Assembly: GCA_028687995.1 (NCBI GenBank)
Contig: JAQTZA010000004.1
Coordinates: 1 to 64,000, forward strand
From: Bacteroidales bacterium
GTDB taxonomy: Bacteria > Bacteroidota > Bacteroidia > Bacteroidales > UBA7332
Length of the DNA: 64,000 nucleotides
Direction of reading: 5' to 3'
Shown: positions 16,752-26,216 of the stretch, piece after piece
Layout of the letters: every line of letters starts with the position of its first letter
Numbering within the stretch: position 1 is the stretch's first letter
Position numbers and translations under genes: made by a program
The notes under the pieces: model-generated
Told to the model about the DNA's origin: nothing
The model's input: only the letters and a program-made list of their open reading frames with translations
Databases searched by the model: none

Positions 16752-19094
16752 TTAATTCTCTATTATAAATTTGGCATATTTAAGCAACAATGTCCGTTCA
16801 CCGGAGTGGTCGAACTGCACTTTTATTTTAGCTTCGTCGCCATTGCCTTCCTGGGATAAAACAGTTCCGTTGCCAAATCGTTCGTGGCGAATAGAAGTTC
16901 CATCACTGATTTCAGATACTGAGTGCGTCGAGAAATTTCCTCCCGACGTATTCGCAGCAGCTGTTGGAGCAGGTCTTGACGGCGTATTCGCAAACGGATT
17001 GACAGGTTTCGACGAAGCATTAAACGATTGAGTTGCAGGTTTCGATTGAAACGAAGTTGCTCGCTCACCAAACGCTGAACGATTGAAACTTTGCGCTCGC
17101 TCTTTCACCTGATCCACCAATCTGTTCTCAGATGGCAAATCTATAAACCGCGAATCTATATCATTCAGAAAGCGACTCGGAGAGCTCATGTCGGTTTTCC
17201 CATTGCGAAAACGTGATTTGGCAAATGTCAATACACAATTCACTCCGGCACGGGTGATGGCGACATAAAACAGACGTCGTTCTTCTTCAAGACTTCGCTC
17301 GCTCTCTTTCGCCCATTGGCTCGGGAAAAGATCTTCTTCGAGACCCACCACAAATACATTATTAAATTCCAATCCTTTTGCTGCGTGTATCGTCATCATC
17401 GTTACGCGCTCCTGATCTTCATCATTGCCCGTGTCTTGATCAGTCGCCAACGAAATATCGGCTAAGAAATGAACCAAACCGATCTCGTCACTTCCCTCTT
17501 CCTGTTTGTTTTCGCAAAATTCGTGAATTCCACTCAACAACTCCTGTATATTCTCCTGTTTACTCAGATTTTCGGGGGTGCGGTCGGCATACATTTCGGT
17601 CATCAAGCCCGATTTTTTGATCACCGATTCCGCTAATTGATAAGCGGTCGATTTTGGTAATTCTTCGATGTAACTCTCCATCAATTCGCGAAATCCAGTC
17701 AGTTTCTTTGCCGTTCCCGAATTTACGGGCAATGCAAAACGCAATGGATCTTGCAGCACACTCCAAAGACTCACATTATTCAGATTGGCGCACTCCTTCA
17801 ACTTATTAATAGTCGTGTCACCGATGCCGCGTGCCGGTCGGTTGATGATTCGTTTAATAGCCTCTTCGTCGTTTGGATTGATAATCACGCGAAAATAAGC
17901 CACCACATCTTTGATTTCAGCCCGTTGATAGAACGACAACCCACCATAAATCCGATAAGGAATATTTCGCTTACGCAACGCCTCTTCCATAATCCGCGAC
18001 TGCGCATTGGTGCGATAAAGTATTGCAAATTGATTATACGAATCGTGATGGCGCATCCTCAAATCCGTAATTTTACTAGCCACCAGATACCCCTCCTCAA
18101 AATCGGAATAGGCGCTGATAGCTTGTATTTTTTCACCTTTCTCTTTCTCTGAAAAAACATTTTTCGGAATCTGCTCTTTGTTTTTCTTAATCAAACTATT
18201 GGCTGCATCCACTATATTCTGAGTAGAGCGGTAGTTTTGCTCCAGTTTAAAAATCTGACATCCGGGGAAATTTTTCTTAAAACCAAGAATATTGTCAATA
18301 TTCGCCCCACGGAACGAGTAGATGCTCTGCGCATCGTCGCCCACTGCACAAACCAATCCATGACCGCCCGAAAGCTGCTTCACAATCAAGTGTTGCGCAA
18401 AATTGGTATCCTGATACTCATCCACCAAAATAAATCGAAATTGAGCTCTGTACTTCTCTAACACATTGGGGAAATCACGAAACAAGATATTTGTATTCAG
18501 CAGCAAATCATCAAAATCCATTGCATCTGCCTGCTTGCAGCGAGTGGCATATCGTTTGTAAATATCGCGCACCAATGGAATCTTGGCAAACATATCGCTC
18601 TCCACCAAATCTTTATTAGCAGCATACATTCCGGGGGTAACCAAGCTATTCTTTGCACTCGAAATCCGACCTTGCACCGTAGAGGCTTTATAGATTTTCT
18701 CATCTAATTTCAGCTCTTTGATGATGTCTTTGATCAAACTTCTGGAATCGGCCGAATCGTAAATCGTAAAATTCGAAGAGTAGCCCAAAGCAGTAGCCTC
18801 GCGACGTAAAATTTTAGAAAAGATCGAGTGAAACGTACCCATCCACAAACGGGAAGCTTCGCGCGGGCCAACAATTTTCCCAATGCGATCTTTCATTTCT
18901 CGCGCCGCTTTATTGGTAAATGTGAGCGACATGATGGTGTAGGCAGGAAAGCCGTTTTGCAACAGCCAGGCTATTTTATAGGTCAACACGCGCGTCTTGC
19001 CCGATCCGGCACCGGCTATCACTAGGGATGCCGAGTCGTTGTGCAACACAGCCCGTTTCTGACTTTCGTTTAATTCATTTATGAAATCAACCAC
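16752..19094 (-). CDS. UvrD/PcrA-type 3'-5' DNA helicase
   Basis: A 780-residue superfamily 1A helicase for nucleotide excision repair, replication restart and clearing of recombinase. Walker A is AGAGSGKTRVL (about residues 28-38). Motif Ia is LTFTNKAAREM, motif II VDEYQDTNFAQ, motif III GDDAQSIYSFRGA and motif VI VAITRAG. The C-terminal region is low complexity and then a short Tudor-like segment (IRHERFGNGTVLSQEG) that in PcrA contacts RNA polymerase. A TATTTTTG box lies just upstream. Confidence 0.95.
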   Translation of the reverse strand: MVDFINELNESQKRAVLHNDSASLVIAGAGSGKTRVLTYKIAWLLQNGFPAYTIMSLTFTNKAAREMKDRIGKIVGPREASRLWMGTFHSIFSKILRREATALGYSSNFTIYDSADSRSLIKDIIKELKLDEKIYKASTVQGRISSAKNSLVTPGMYAANKDLVESDMFAKIPLVRDIYKRYATRCKQADAMDFDDLLLNTNILFRDFPNVLEKYRAQFRFILVDEYQDTNFAQHLIVKQLSGGHGLVCAVGDDAQSIYSFRGANIDNILGFKKNFPGCQIFKLEQNYRSTQNIVDAANSLIKKNKEQIPKNVFSEKEKGEKIQAISAYSDFEEGYLVASKITDLRMRHHDSYNQFAILYRTNAQSRIMEEALRKRNIPYRIYGGLSFYQRAEIKDVVAYFRVIINPNDEEAIKRIINRPARGIGDTTINKLKECANLNNVSLWSVLQDPLRFALPVNSGTAKKLTGFRELMESYIEELPKSTAYQLAESVIKKSGLMTEMYADRTPENLSKQENIQELLSGIHEFCENKQEEGSDEIGLVHFLADISLATDQDTGNDEDQERVTMMTIHAAKGLEFNNVFVVGLEEDLFPSQWAKESERSLEEERRLFYVAITRAGVNCVLTFAKSRFRNGKTDMSSPSRFLNDIDSRFIDLPSENRLVDQVKERAQSFNRSAFGERATSFQSKPATQSFNASSKPVNPFANTPSRPAPTAAANTSGGNFSTHSVSEISDGTSIRHERFGNGTVLSQEGNGDEAKIKVQFDHSGERTLLLKYAKFIIEN

Positions 19095-19111
19095 GTTTGA
19101 TTATTTTTTGA

Positions 19112-19119
19112 CAAAAATA
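19112..19119 (-). promoter_or_regulatory. -7 promoter box for the helicase gene
   Basis: TATTTTTG on the minus strand, 17 bp before the start codon, fits TAnnTTTG. Confidence 0.5.
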
Positions 19120-19257
19120 GCGAATTTATTCGGGCAGCGCTGAACACTCCCTTTGCTTTTTTGTTTAATAATTGAATTCAGGAACATTTGAGACAATGAT
19201 TTGTTTCTGTTTTTGCCCTATAATGTTTATGTTTAACAGATCTAAATAATTAAAATT

Positions 19258-19833
19258 ATGAAATTTGAATTGCCACAATTACCTTACGCAGCTGACGCAT
19301 TAGAACCAGTAATCAGCGCTAAAACAATTGAATTCCACTACGGAAAACATCATCAAGCTTATGTAACCAACTTAAACAATTTGGTTCCGGGCACAAAATT
19401 CGAAAACGCTGATTTGGAAACGATTATCAAAGAATCTGATGGTCCAATTTTCAACAATGCAGCTCAAATTTGGAATCACACATTCTATTTCACATCTTTC
19501 TCTCCAAACGGTGGAGGTGCTCCTTCTGGCGCATTGGCCGATGCGATTAATGCAGCTTTTGGCTCTTTCGACAACTTCAAAAAAGAGTTCACTGCAGCTG
19601 CAGTAACACTTTTCGGAGCAGGTTGGGCATGGTTGGTTCAAAACAAAGATGGCAACCTCGAAATCGTAAAAGAAATAAATGCTGGCAACCCAATGACTAA
19701 AGGATTGAAACCAATCCTTACTTTCGATGTTTGGGAACATGCTTATTATATTGATTATCAAAATCGTCGTCCAGATCATATCTCAGCTTTATGGGATAAA
19801 ATTGACTGGAGTGTCGTTGGTGCTCGTTTCTGA
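19258..19833 (+). CDS. sodB: Superoxide dismutase (Fe/Mn type)
   Basis: A 191-residue cytosolic superoxide dismutase. Metal ligands are His27 (EFHYGKHHQ), a second His in QIWNHTFYF, and Asp/His in the signature DVWEHAYYIDYQNRR. The residues GGGAPSGALADAI and AGWAWLV are typical of the iron or cambialistic type of anaerobes. It converts superoxide to peroxide and oxygen. No -7 consensus box is clear upstream. It is a single gene followed by a terminator. Confidence 0.95.
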   Translation: MKFELPQLPYAADALEPVISAKTIEFHYGKHHQAYVTNLNNLVPGTKFENADLETIIKESDGPIFNNAAQIWNHTFYFTSFSPNGGGAPSGALADAINAAFGSFDNFKKEFTAAAVTLFGAGWAWLVQNKDGNLEIVKEINAGNPMTKGLKPILTFDVWEHAYYIDYQNRRPDHISALWDKIDWSVVGARF

Positions 19834-19893
19834 ATGTAAGCCTTTCAGAAAGTTAAGCCAAAAAGTTAAATTATTAGTTTTTATCAATGAATG

Positions 19894-19932
19894 AATCAAA
19901 ACCCTGTCGAAAGATGGGGTTTTGTGATTTTA
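19894..19932 (+). terminator. Probable terminator of sodB
   Basis: AAAACCC and GGGTTTT pair, extended by partly matched ATC/GAT, around a 12-nt loop, followed by a weak T-rich stretch. Confidence 0.6.
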
Positions 19933-19981
19933 ATAGATAGCGATACCATCAAATAATGCTTTCATAAAAGAGAAATATATT

Positions 19982-19989
19982 TAATTTTG
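19982..19989 (+). promoter_or_regulatory. -7 promoter box for the exonuclease gene
   Basis: TAATTTTG matches TAnnTTTG and ends 23 bp before the start codon. Confidence 0.5.
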
Positions 19990-20012
19990 CATCAATCAAT
20001 TCAAATTTACGA

Positions 20013-20513
20013 ATGAATTTCACTGCCATAGATTTCGAAACAGCAAATAACAATCCAGCAAGCGCCTGTGCCATTGGCATTGTGGTGGTAGAGAATGGGG
20101 AAATCGTGCACGAAATTTCGTATCTTATCAAACCCTACACCGATTGGTTTTCAAAATACAATATTGCGGTGCACGGAATCACGCCACAAGATGTACGCAA
20201 TGCGCCTCGATTCGAAGATATTTGGCACAAAATTGCACCTTTTATAGAAAATGCTGAGGTTATCGTAGCTCACAATGCAGGATTCGACATGAATGTGCTT
20301 CGTCGTTGTCTTGCATTCGCAGATATTGCCTGTAGGTTACCTCAATCGGCTTGCACAGTTCAATTAGCTCGTAAAGAATTGCCTCACCTTCACAACCACC
20401 AGCTCAATACGGTAGCCGATTATTTAGATATTCCGCTCAATCATCACGAAGCATTGAGCGACGCTCGTGCAGCGGCATTGATTATGCTCGAATTATTCCC
20501 TGGAATCAGGTAG
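20013..20513 (+). CDS. DnaQ-like DEDDh 3'-5' exonuclease
   Basis: A 166-residue exonuclease of the DEDDh class resembling the DNA polymerase III epsilon subunit, but short and stand-alone. Metal-binding residues are in FTAIDFETANNN (D and E at about residues 7 and 9), in AHNAGFDMNVLR (D about 91), and in the HEALSDARAAA motif (H and D near 150). No polymerase-binding tail or GIY-YIG domain is attached. It may proofread or trim DNA or RNA ends; the substrate is not known. Confidence 0.9.
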   Translation: MNFTAIDFETANNNPASACAIGIVVVENGEIVHEISYLIKPYTDWFSKYNIAVHGITPQDVRNAPRFEDIWHKIAPFIENAEVIVAHNAGFDMNVLRRCLAFADIACRLPQSACTVQLARKELPHLHNHQLNTVADYLDIPLNHHEALSDARAAALIMLELFPGIR

Positions 20514-20630
20514 AATTTTAAACATAATTTATACCTTTGAGGTCTAATAAATAAATTAGAAGAGAGTTACAAATCTCTAGTTATATATTTTATCATTTTA
20601 ACAGAATTATGAAACGAGCACATCAAACAA

Positions 20631-20699
20631 TCCCGATAGCTATCGGGAGACACACAGGGAAATGTTTATGTGCGAGCCTGCCTGACGGCAGATAGGCTC
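20631..20699. repeat. Two intergenic palindromes
   Basis: TCCCGATAGCTATCGGGA (20631-20648) is a perfect 18-bp palindrome that occurs again at 57169-57186. A second imperfect hairpin, GAGCCTGCC ... AGGCTC, spans 20674-20699. Both lie in the gap before proC. They look like dispersed repetitive elements rather than promoter parts. Confidence 0.65.
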
Positions 20700-20731
20700 C
20701 ATTTGAAAAGTAAAATTAAAACTATAAACAG

Positions 20732-21526
20732 ATGAAAATAGCAATTATAGGTGGCGGAAATATGGGTGGAGCGATTGCCCGTGGATTGACTCAAGGAACG
20801 CTTGTAGCACCTAGTAATATTCGCGTTTCGGATTTGAATGAAACTGTGTTGGCCGATTTGAAAAAATTCAACGAAGCCATAAACACAACCACCAACAATA
20901 TCAGTGCAATATCTGGTGCGGAGATTGTCATAATCGCCGTAAAACCTTGGTTGGTTGAGACAGTTGCGAATCAGATTAAAAACGACCTCAACTATTCGAA
21001 GCAAACTATTGTTTCCATTGCTGCAGGCATTTCATTTGAGCACCTAAACGCTTTGCTTGCAAAAGAAGATTCGCTGCCAGTTCTTTTTCGTGTCATCCCA
21101 AATACTGCGATTGCTATTCTCGAAAGCATGACTATTATTGCTTCGAGTAATGCTTCTAAGGATCAAGAGAAAGTGATTAAAACCATTTTTGATGAATTAG
21201 GCAAATCTATTATTGTAGAGGAGCGATTGATGGCAGCTGGCACCTCGTTGGCATCGTGCGGAACAGCTTTTGCACTGCGCTATGTGCGTGCGGCTATGGA
21301 AGGTGGCGTAGAGTTAGGCTTTTATCCTGATGCTGCTAAAGAGATTGTGGCTCAAACAGTAAAGGGTGCCGTGGAACTTTTGTTGACAAATGGCACGCAT
21401 CCAGAATCTGAAATCGACAAAGTGACCACGCCTGGTGGTATCACCATCAAAGGGCTAAACGAAATGGAACACGCCGGATTTACATCGGCGGTGATTCGTG
21501 GATTGAAAGCGAGTACAACGAAATAG
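20732..21526 (+). CDS. proC: Pyrroline-5-carboxylate reductase
   Basis: A 264-residue NAD(P)H-dependent enzyme for the last step of proline synthesis. The N-terminal Rossmann motif is IAIIGGGNMGGAIARGL. The C-terminal signature DKVTTPGGITIKGLNEME is the P5C-reductase pattern. The length is typical. Its reaction is opposite to that of PutA encoded at 48.6-52.1 kb. A strong terminator follows. Confidence 0.95.
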   Translation: MKIAIIGGGNMGGAIARGLTQGTLVAPSNIRVSDLNETVLADLKKFNEAINTTTNNISAISGAEIVIIAVKPWLVETVANQIKNDLNYSKQTIVSIAAGISFEHLNALLAKEDSLPVLFRVIPNTAIAILESMTIIASSNASKDQEKVIKTIFDELGKSIIVEERLMAAGTSLASCGTAFALRYVRAAMEGGVELGFYPDAAKEIVAQTVKGAVELLLTNGTHPESEIDKVTTPGGITIKGLNEMEHAGFTSAVIRGLKASTTK

Positions 21527-21550
21527 AGATTTTATTGCAAAAATTATAGG

Positions 21551-21595
21551 CAAAGGGTGCAGAGAATTTGAATATTCTTTGCGCTCTTTGTTTTT
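21551..21595 (+). terminator. Terminator of proC
   Basis: A 17-bp stem (CAAAGGGTGCAGAGAAT with ATTCTTTGCGCTCTTTG, three G-T wobbles) has a 6-nt loop and is followed by TTTTT. It lies between the convergent proC and PAP2 genes. Confidence 0.85.
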
Positions 21596-21603
21596 ACTAT
21601 AAC

Positions 21604-22662
21604 TTACAATTCTAAATGAAAGGATAATCCGGTAGTGTTATAATCGAGTAATGCAGGTGATATTTTCCATTGATTATGCCTTTTTGGCAAGATTGCTTGC
21701 TCTCCCATAATGGCTTTGCGACGTTCGGTTTGAATGACTTTATACCGCCCCTGTTTCACAATCATGTTTCCGAAAGCATATCCCAATCCAATGGCTAATG
21801 GATAGTCACTCGCCCAATGTACACCGTTGTTTATCATCTGAAAACCACACAAAGCCATCAGTGTGTATCCTACTGGTTTTATCCACTTCTTTTCGGGATA
21901 ATTTTTGGCTATCACAGTGGTAGTCATCATTGCGGTGATAAGGTGTCCCGATGGATAAGCATCGTAGGTTGGCACCGAACTAGCATATTGTTTAATACTG
22001 CCTAATGGATCTCGCAAATTAATCCATCGCCATTTTCCGTTCGGAAAGCCCAGCGAACGTCTTTCGGGAGTTTCACGCATAGTGATGTGTTTCAGAATCT
22101 GTACTGTTGCACCTACCGCCACCATTCCTTCAGCCAATTCGGAGGCCGTGCGTATGGCTCGCACATCTTTTGTGATTAAACCATACGTCCAGATTCCTCC
22201 GGCAATTCCCATTTCAGTAATTCCATCACCAATGTAGTATAATCCAGAAGACAAATCTGTCGGAATATTAAATGCAAATGCTCGATTGCCTGTTAGGTTG
22301 ATGGTGTTGTTATCTGGAGATAAACCAATGTGATCACAAAAACGACGGACACCGTCATAGATTTTGCCATCATAAGCTATCAATAAAGCTGTGGACGCCG
22401 CAATCCCCAACGCTGGCACAATGGTCTCCTTTTCCCACAATTGCTTTGGCATTTTGTAAATATCAACAAAACCTTTGGGCACAAAACTAAAGAGTTTCGG
22501 TCGGCTATAGACGTATTGTGTGCTATCGTTGATTGTGTAAAGATGTGTGCTATCAAATGATAAACTATCAGCTAACACTTGTTGGTCAATCATTTTTTCA
22601 TCCTGAGAATAGAGATTCTCGATGAGAAGAATTGCGAATAAAAAAAGTAATAATTGCTTCAT
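21604..22662 (-). CDS. Exported PAP2-superfamily phosphatase
   Basis: A 352-residue protein with a signal peptide (MKQLLLFLFAILLIENLYS). It has a PAP2 (type 2 phosphatidic acid phosphatase) domain: KHITMRETPERRS (motif 1, KxxxxxxRP-like), YPSGHLITAMM (motif 2, catalytic His) and VHWASDYPLAIGLGYA (motif 3, degenerate H-x3-D-like). It probably dephosphorylates a lipid phosphate or pyrophosphate in the periplasm. It follows pgeF by 17 bp and is likely last in the obg-pgeF-PAP2 operon. Confidence 0.85.
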   Translation of the reverse strand: MKQLLLFLFAILLIENLYSQDEKMIDQQVLADSLSFDSTHLYTINDSTQYVYSRPKLFSFVPKGFVDIYKMPKQLWEKETIVPALGIAASTALLIAYDGKIYDGVRRFCDHIGLSPDNNTINLTGNRAFAFNIPTDLSSGLYYIGDGITEMGIAGGIWTYGLITKDVRAIRTASELAEGMVAVGATVQILKHITMRETPERRSLGFPNGKWRWINLRDPLGSIKQYASSVPTYDAYPSGHLITAMMTTTVIAKNYPEKKWIKPVGYTLMALCGFQMINNGVHWASDYPLAIGLGYAFGNMIVKQGRYKVIQTERRKAIMGEQAILPKRHNQWKISPALLDYNTTGLSFHLEL

Positions 22663-22679
22663 TTAGACTATTCTGTTAT

Positions 22680-23462
22680 CTATTTTATCATTATTCCTGT
22701 CACACATCTCCCCGATTTTAATCCTAAACGACGAGCTGAAAAATAGGTCTCATGATATGTGTAGGTACAAACATTCGAAGACTCGATATTGTTTGGCAAA
22801 ACTCCATTCTCACGCAATATGAGTCGATTGGCTTTCCATAAATCAATATGCGGTTTTGCGAAACCATGCACAATCGCATCCGATAATCTACAATTCTCGA
22901 ACTCTTTCGCTACCTCCTCGCCTACTTCATAAACATCTGGACCAATGGATGGACCAATTATAGCAAGAATATCAGATGAATTTGACCCAAAACGAGCGCA
23001 CATTTTTTGCACTGTTTTACCAGCTATGCTTTTCACAGTACCTCGCCAACCTGCATGAATGGACGCTACCACGCCCTGAATTGGGTCATACAGCAAGATT
23101 GGAACACAATCAGCAGTTGTTACACCAATACACACCTGAGATGAAGCAGTTATTATGGCATCAACTCCATGCATCAATTCATTTTGTTTAACAAAATCTA
23201 GCTTCAAAAATGGCTCGTCTATGACTAGGATTTTATCTTCGTGAGTTTGATATGGAGCAAAAAAACGATCAGGAGTAATCCCAACCGTTTGGCAAAGTCG
23301 GAGACGATTTTCGGCAACCGCCGCAGGATCATCTCCGCAATATGTACTTAGATTAAGAGAGTCATAATTTGCACTACCAACACCACCCAATCGGGTAGAA
23401 CTAAAATGCTCTATTTCTTGAAATTGGGCTAACGAATGATATTTCAGTAACTCAATCTTCAT
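22680..23462 (-). CDS. pgeF: YfiH/PgeF-type multicopper-like protein
   Basis: A 260-residue member of the YfiH (DUF152) family, once called polyphenol oxidase and now linked to purine nucleoside phosphorylase activity and peptidoglycan editing. The conserved metal/active-site residues are in [25 protein letters not shown] and near the end [15 protein letters not shown] chose the ATG at 23462 (MKIELLKYH), which overlaps the end of obg by 11 bp. An in-frame ATG six codons earlier is possible but lies deeper in obg. Confidence 0.9.
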   Translation of the reverse strand: MKIELLKYHSLAQFQEIEHFSSTRLGGVGSANYDSLNLSTYCGDDPAAVAENRLRLCQTVGITPDRFFAPYQTHEDKILVIDEPFLKLDFVKQNELMHGVDAIITASSQVCIGVTTADCVPILLYDPIQGVVASIHAGWRGTVKSIAGKTVQKMCARFGSNSSDILAIIGPSIGPDVYEVGEEVAKEFENCRLSDAIVHGFAKPHIDLWKANRLILRENGVLPNNIESSNVCTYTYHETYFSARRLGLKSGRCVTGIMIK

Positions 23463-24579
23463 CAATCCAATCAAATTCATCGTCTTCCTCGTATTCTACT
23501 TTTTCCTCAAAATCCTCATCCCACTCTTCAGTAGTCTCCGTTTTTCGTCGAATTTCAAGATTCCGATGTTTTACCTCGGTCACTTTGTTACTCTCTTTAT
23601 GCAGTTCTGCCCAAATCAAATCTTTGAGTTCCATGATACCTTGTCCTACTACAGACGAGATGAAAACGCACGGAATATCAGGCAAATCTTTTTTCATTTC
23701 ATCCATCAACTCTTCGTCGAGCATATCTGATTTTGAAATGGCGAGAATGCGCTGCTTATCCATCAATTCGGGGTTGTATTGACTCAATTCGTTGAGTAAC
23801 ACTTTATATTCTTTGTGAATATCATCACTATCTGCAGGTACCAAAAACAGAAGTAAAGAGTTTCGTTCAATATGTCTGAGAAATCTCAGTCCTAACCCTT
23901 TTCCCTCGGAAGCACCTTCAATAATTCCCGGAATATCTGCCATCACAAACGAAAGTTCGTTTCGATAAGCCACAATACCCAAATTAGGCTGTAACGTGGT
24001 GAATGGATAATCTGCTACTTTTGGTTTTGCAGCCGACACTGAAGATAACAAAGTCGATTTTCCAGCATTCGGAAAGCCTACCAAACCAACATCAGCTAAC
24101 AATTTCAATTCGAGAATCACAGCACGCTCAATAGCGGGTTCGCCCGGTTGTGCAAATCGTGGAGTCTGATTGGTAGATGAACGAAAATGCCAATTGCCTT
24201 GACCACCTCTTCCGCCTTTGATCAACGTAACCAACTGACCATCATTCATCACATCGCAAAGAAATTCGCCTGTTTCGGCATCATAAGCAACCGTTCCGCA
24301 AGGCACATCAATTATAATATCGGTACCATCTTTGCCAGTGCAAAGGTCACCACTTCCAGAGCCACCATCGCCTGCAAAAATATGTCGCTTGTATTTTAGG
24401 TGCATCAATGTCCAGTGATTCAGATTCCCCCGGAGCGTAATATTTCCGCCACGACCACCATCGCCCCCATCAGGACCACCTTTTTGTGTCCAGTTGTCAC
24501 GGTGCAGATGTCTCGATCCGGCTCCGCCTTTTCCTGAACGACAATAAATCTTTGCGTAATCGACAAAATTTGAATCCAT
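23452..24579 (-). CDS. obgE: Obg-family GTPase
   Basis: A 375-residue essential ribosome-assembly GTPase. The glycine-rich Obg fold occupies about residues 1-158 ([31 protein letters not shown]). The G domain follows with [14 protein letters not shown] (G1), DIPGI (G3) and AISKSD (G4). The C-terminal tail is acidic ([17 protein letters not shown]). It starts about 40 bp after the adk terminator and overlaps pgeF, so the two are coupled. No -7 box is visible in the short gap. Confidence 0.95.
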   Translation of the reverse strand: MDSNFVDYAKIYCRSGKGGAGSRHLHRDNWTQKGGPDGGDGGRGGNITLRGNLNHWTLMHLKYKRHIFAGDGGSGSGDLCTGKDGTDIIIDVPCGTVAYDAETGEFLCDVMNDGQLVTLIKGGRGGQGNWHFRSSTNQTPRFAQPGEPAIERAVILELKLLADVGLVGFPNAGKSTLLSSVSAAKPKVADYPFTTLQPNLGIVAYRNELSFVMADIPGIIEGASEGKGLGLRFLRHIERNSLLLFLVPADSDDIHKEYKVLLNELSQYNPELMDKQRILAISKSDMLDEELMDEMKKDLPDIPCVFISSVVGQGIMELKDLIWAELHKESNKVTEVKHRNLEIRRKTETTEEWDEDFEEKVEYEEDDEFDWIDED

Positions 24580-24618
24580 AATTTAAAATTGCGAGTGATA
24601 AGTATAAATTCACTTATC

Positions 24619-24673
24619 AAAAAAAACAGGAAGCAACATCGGAAGACGTATCAGTTTCCGACAAGGCTTCCTG
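24619..24673 (-). terminator. Terminator of hpt-adk
   Basis: On the minus strand CAGGAAGC and GCTTCCTG (24627-24634 with 24666-24673) pair, with an inner CGGAA/TTCCG hairpin, followed by eight T residues. It may be partly read through, since obg lies directly beyond with no obvious promoter. Confidence 0.82.
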
Positions 24674-24686
24674 AATAAAAATATTA

Positions 24687-25256
24687 TTACAATGCTTCGA
24701 TGATAGCAGAAATTTGTCCAGAAATATGGTCAATTGTTCCAATCCCATCAATTCCATGAAATATACCTACCTGTTTGTAAAACCCAATTAATGGCTCTGT
24801 TTGATTGCGGTAAACCGTCAATCGTTTCTGTATAGTTTCGAGGTTATCGTCTGTTCTACCAGACACTTCTCCTCTTTTCAATAGTCTGTTTACTAGCTCA
24901 TTTTCGTCCACCGTAAGAGCAATTACTGCGGCAATATCGTTATCATTTTTTTGGAGCATTTCAGAAAGCGCTTCTGCTTGTGGAAGTGTACGCGGAAAGC
25001 CATCAAAAATAAATCCTTTCGCTTCTGGTTGATCACTCATCACTTTCAGAAGAATGTCAATCATCAATTCATCGGGAATTAATTGCCCCTTCGAAATAAT
25101 CTCTTCAGCTTTCTTACCAAGTTCTGTTTGATTTTTGATTTTCTCACGCAAAACATCCCCTGTCGAAATATGAAACAACCCATATTTCTCACTCAACAAA
25201 TCACTTTGAGTGCCTTTCCCCGATCCGGGAGCCCCAAAAATTACTAAATTCAACAT
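24687..25256 (-). CDS. adk: Adenylate kinase
   Basis: A 189-residue adenylate kinase interconverting AMP, ADP and ATP in the cytosol. The P-loop is IFGAPGSGKGTQ (about residues 5-16). The AMP-binding region ISTGDVLREKI and the LID/NMP segment FDGFPRTLPQAEAL are present. The LID is short and lacks zinc cysteines. An in-frame ATG six codons upstream exists, but the start at 25256 directly precedes the P-loop as in other Bacteroidota enzymes. It follows hpt by 11 bp. Confidence 0.95.
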   Translation of the reverse strand: MLNLVIFGAPGSGKGTQSDLLSEKYGLFHISTGDVLREKIKNQTELGKKAEEIISKGQLIPDELMIDILLKVMSDQPEAKGFIFDGFPRTLPQAEALSEMLQKNDNDIAAVIALTVDENELVNRLLKRGEVSGRTDDNLETIQKRLTVYRNQTEPLIGFYKQVGIFHGIDGIGTIDHISGQISAIIEAL

Positions 25257-25267
25257 GATATGGTCCT

Positions 25268-25801
25268 TTAACAAATTACATAAATATCGTTCAGATTTCG
25301 ACCGTTTCCGTCGTAATCGAGACCATATCCAACAATGAAATCGTTTGGAATCTCGAATGCAACATAATCGAGCGATACTTCACACTCCACAGCATCAGGC
25401 TTGTAAAGTAAAACGGCTGTTCTGATCGACTCTGGTTTGAAAGCATTCAACGATTCGTATAAACCGACCAATGTGCGTCCAGTATCTACAATATCCTCAA
25501 TCAAAACCACAGTACGACCTTCAATGTCATCCACCAATCCAAGTATCTCCTTTGTAACGCCTGTGGAGCTTGTGCCGTGGTACGATTTCAAACGAATAAA
25601 TGAGACTTCGCAATCGATAGTCACTTTTTTCATCAAATCGGACGCAAACATAAACGCTCCATTGAGCACACATACGAAAAGAGGATTTTTACCAGCTAAA
25701 TCACGATTAATGCGTTGTGCTAATTCGTCGATTTTAGCTAAAATCTGCTTTTCTGAAAGATAGGGTTTAAAGACTTTGTCTTTAACTTGAACGGTTGCCA
25801 T
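25268..25801 (-). CDS. hpt: Hypoxanthine phosphoribosyltransferase
   Basis: A 177-residue purine-salvage enzyme that makes IMP or GMP from hypoxanthine or guanine and PRPP. The PRPP-binding motif VVLIEDIVDTGRTL is present, as is the hallmark DFIVGYGLDYDG near the C-terminus. The frame is open to 25969, but the -7 box at 25865-25872 sits inside that longer frame. Transcription should therefore start downstream of the longer ATG, and MATVQVKDKVFKPYL is the likely N-terminus (25813 is an alternative). First gene of an hpt-adk unit. Confidence 0.92.
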   Translation of the reverse strand: MATVQVKDKVFKPYLSEKQILAKIDELAQRINRDLAGKNPLFVCVLNGAFMFASDLMKKVTIDCEVSFIRLKSYHGTSSTGVTKEILGLVDDIEGRTVVLIEDIVDTGRTLVGLYESLNAFKPESIRTAVLLYKPDAVECEVSLDYVAFEIPNDFIVGYGLDYDGNGRNLNDIYVIC

Positions 25802-25864
25802 ACTATTTGCCATACTTAATGTTCCAACTGGAGAGATATTGCCTTTGCAATTTATATAAGTGTG

Positions 25865-25872
25865 CAAAAATA
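25865..25872 (-). promoter_or_regulatory. -7 promoter box for hpt-adk
   Basis: TATTTTTG on the minus strand fits TAnnTTTG. It decides the start of hpt: the longest frame begins about 100 bp upstream of it and cannot be translated from this promoter. Confidence 0.6.
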
Positions 25873-26216
25873 CACAATTATCCGTAAAGTTTTTATACAA
25901 ATTTGAATTCTGGACAAAATAAATGGTAATATCATCATTAATTAATGATGATATTTTTTCTTTATTCAATTGATTTATAACGAATCACATTTGCTAATTG
26001 TCTTTCTATATGAATATTGATAACCAAATGAATTTCAGCCAAATATTAAATAAATCCAATTCAAGCACGATTATGTCAGAAGTCAAATAGATTCTACAGA
26101 AATTATTATATTTTTACAATCAAATATTAAGAAATCATAACTAACAGCCGCTTTCTATCAGTAAGTTACTGCTCCAATTGATATTCAAATTAAAAAAATG
26201 AAAAGGATACACTACA

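Noticed and set aside
17751..18152. 133-residue plus-strand frame inside the helicase gene
   Set aside because: Antisense to conserved helicase motifs; low-complexity, no start context.
25802..25969. Longer N-terminus for hpt
   Set aside because: A -7 box lies inside this part, and the family's N-terminus matches the sequence starting at 25801.
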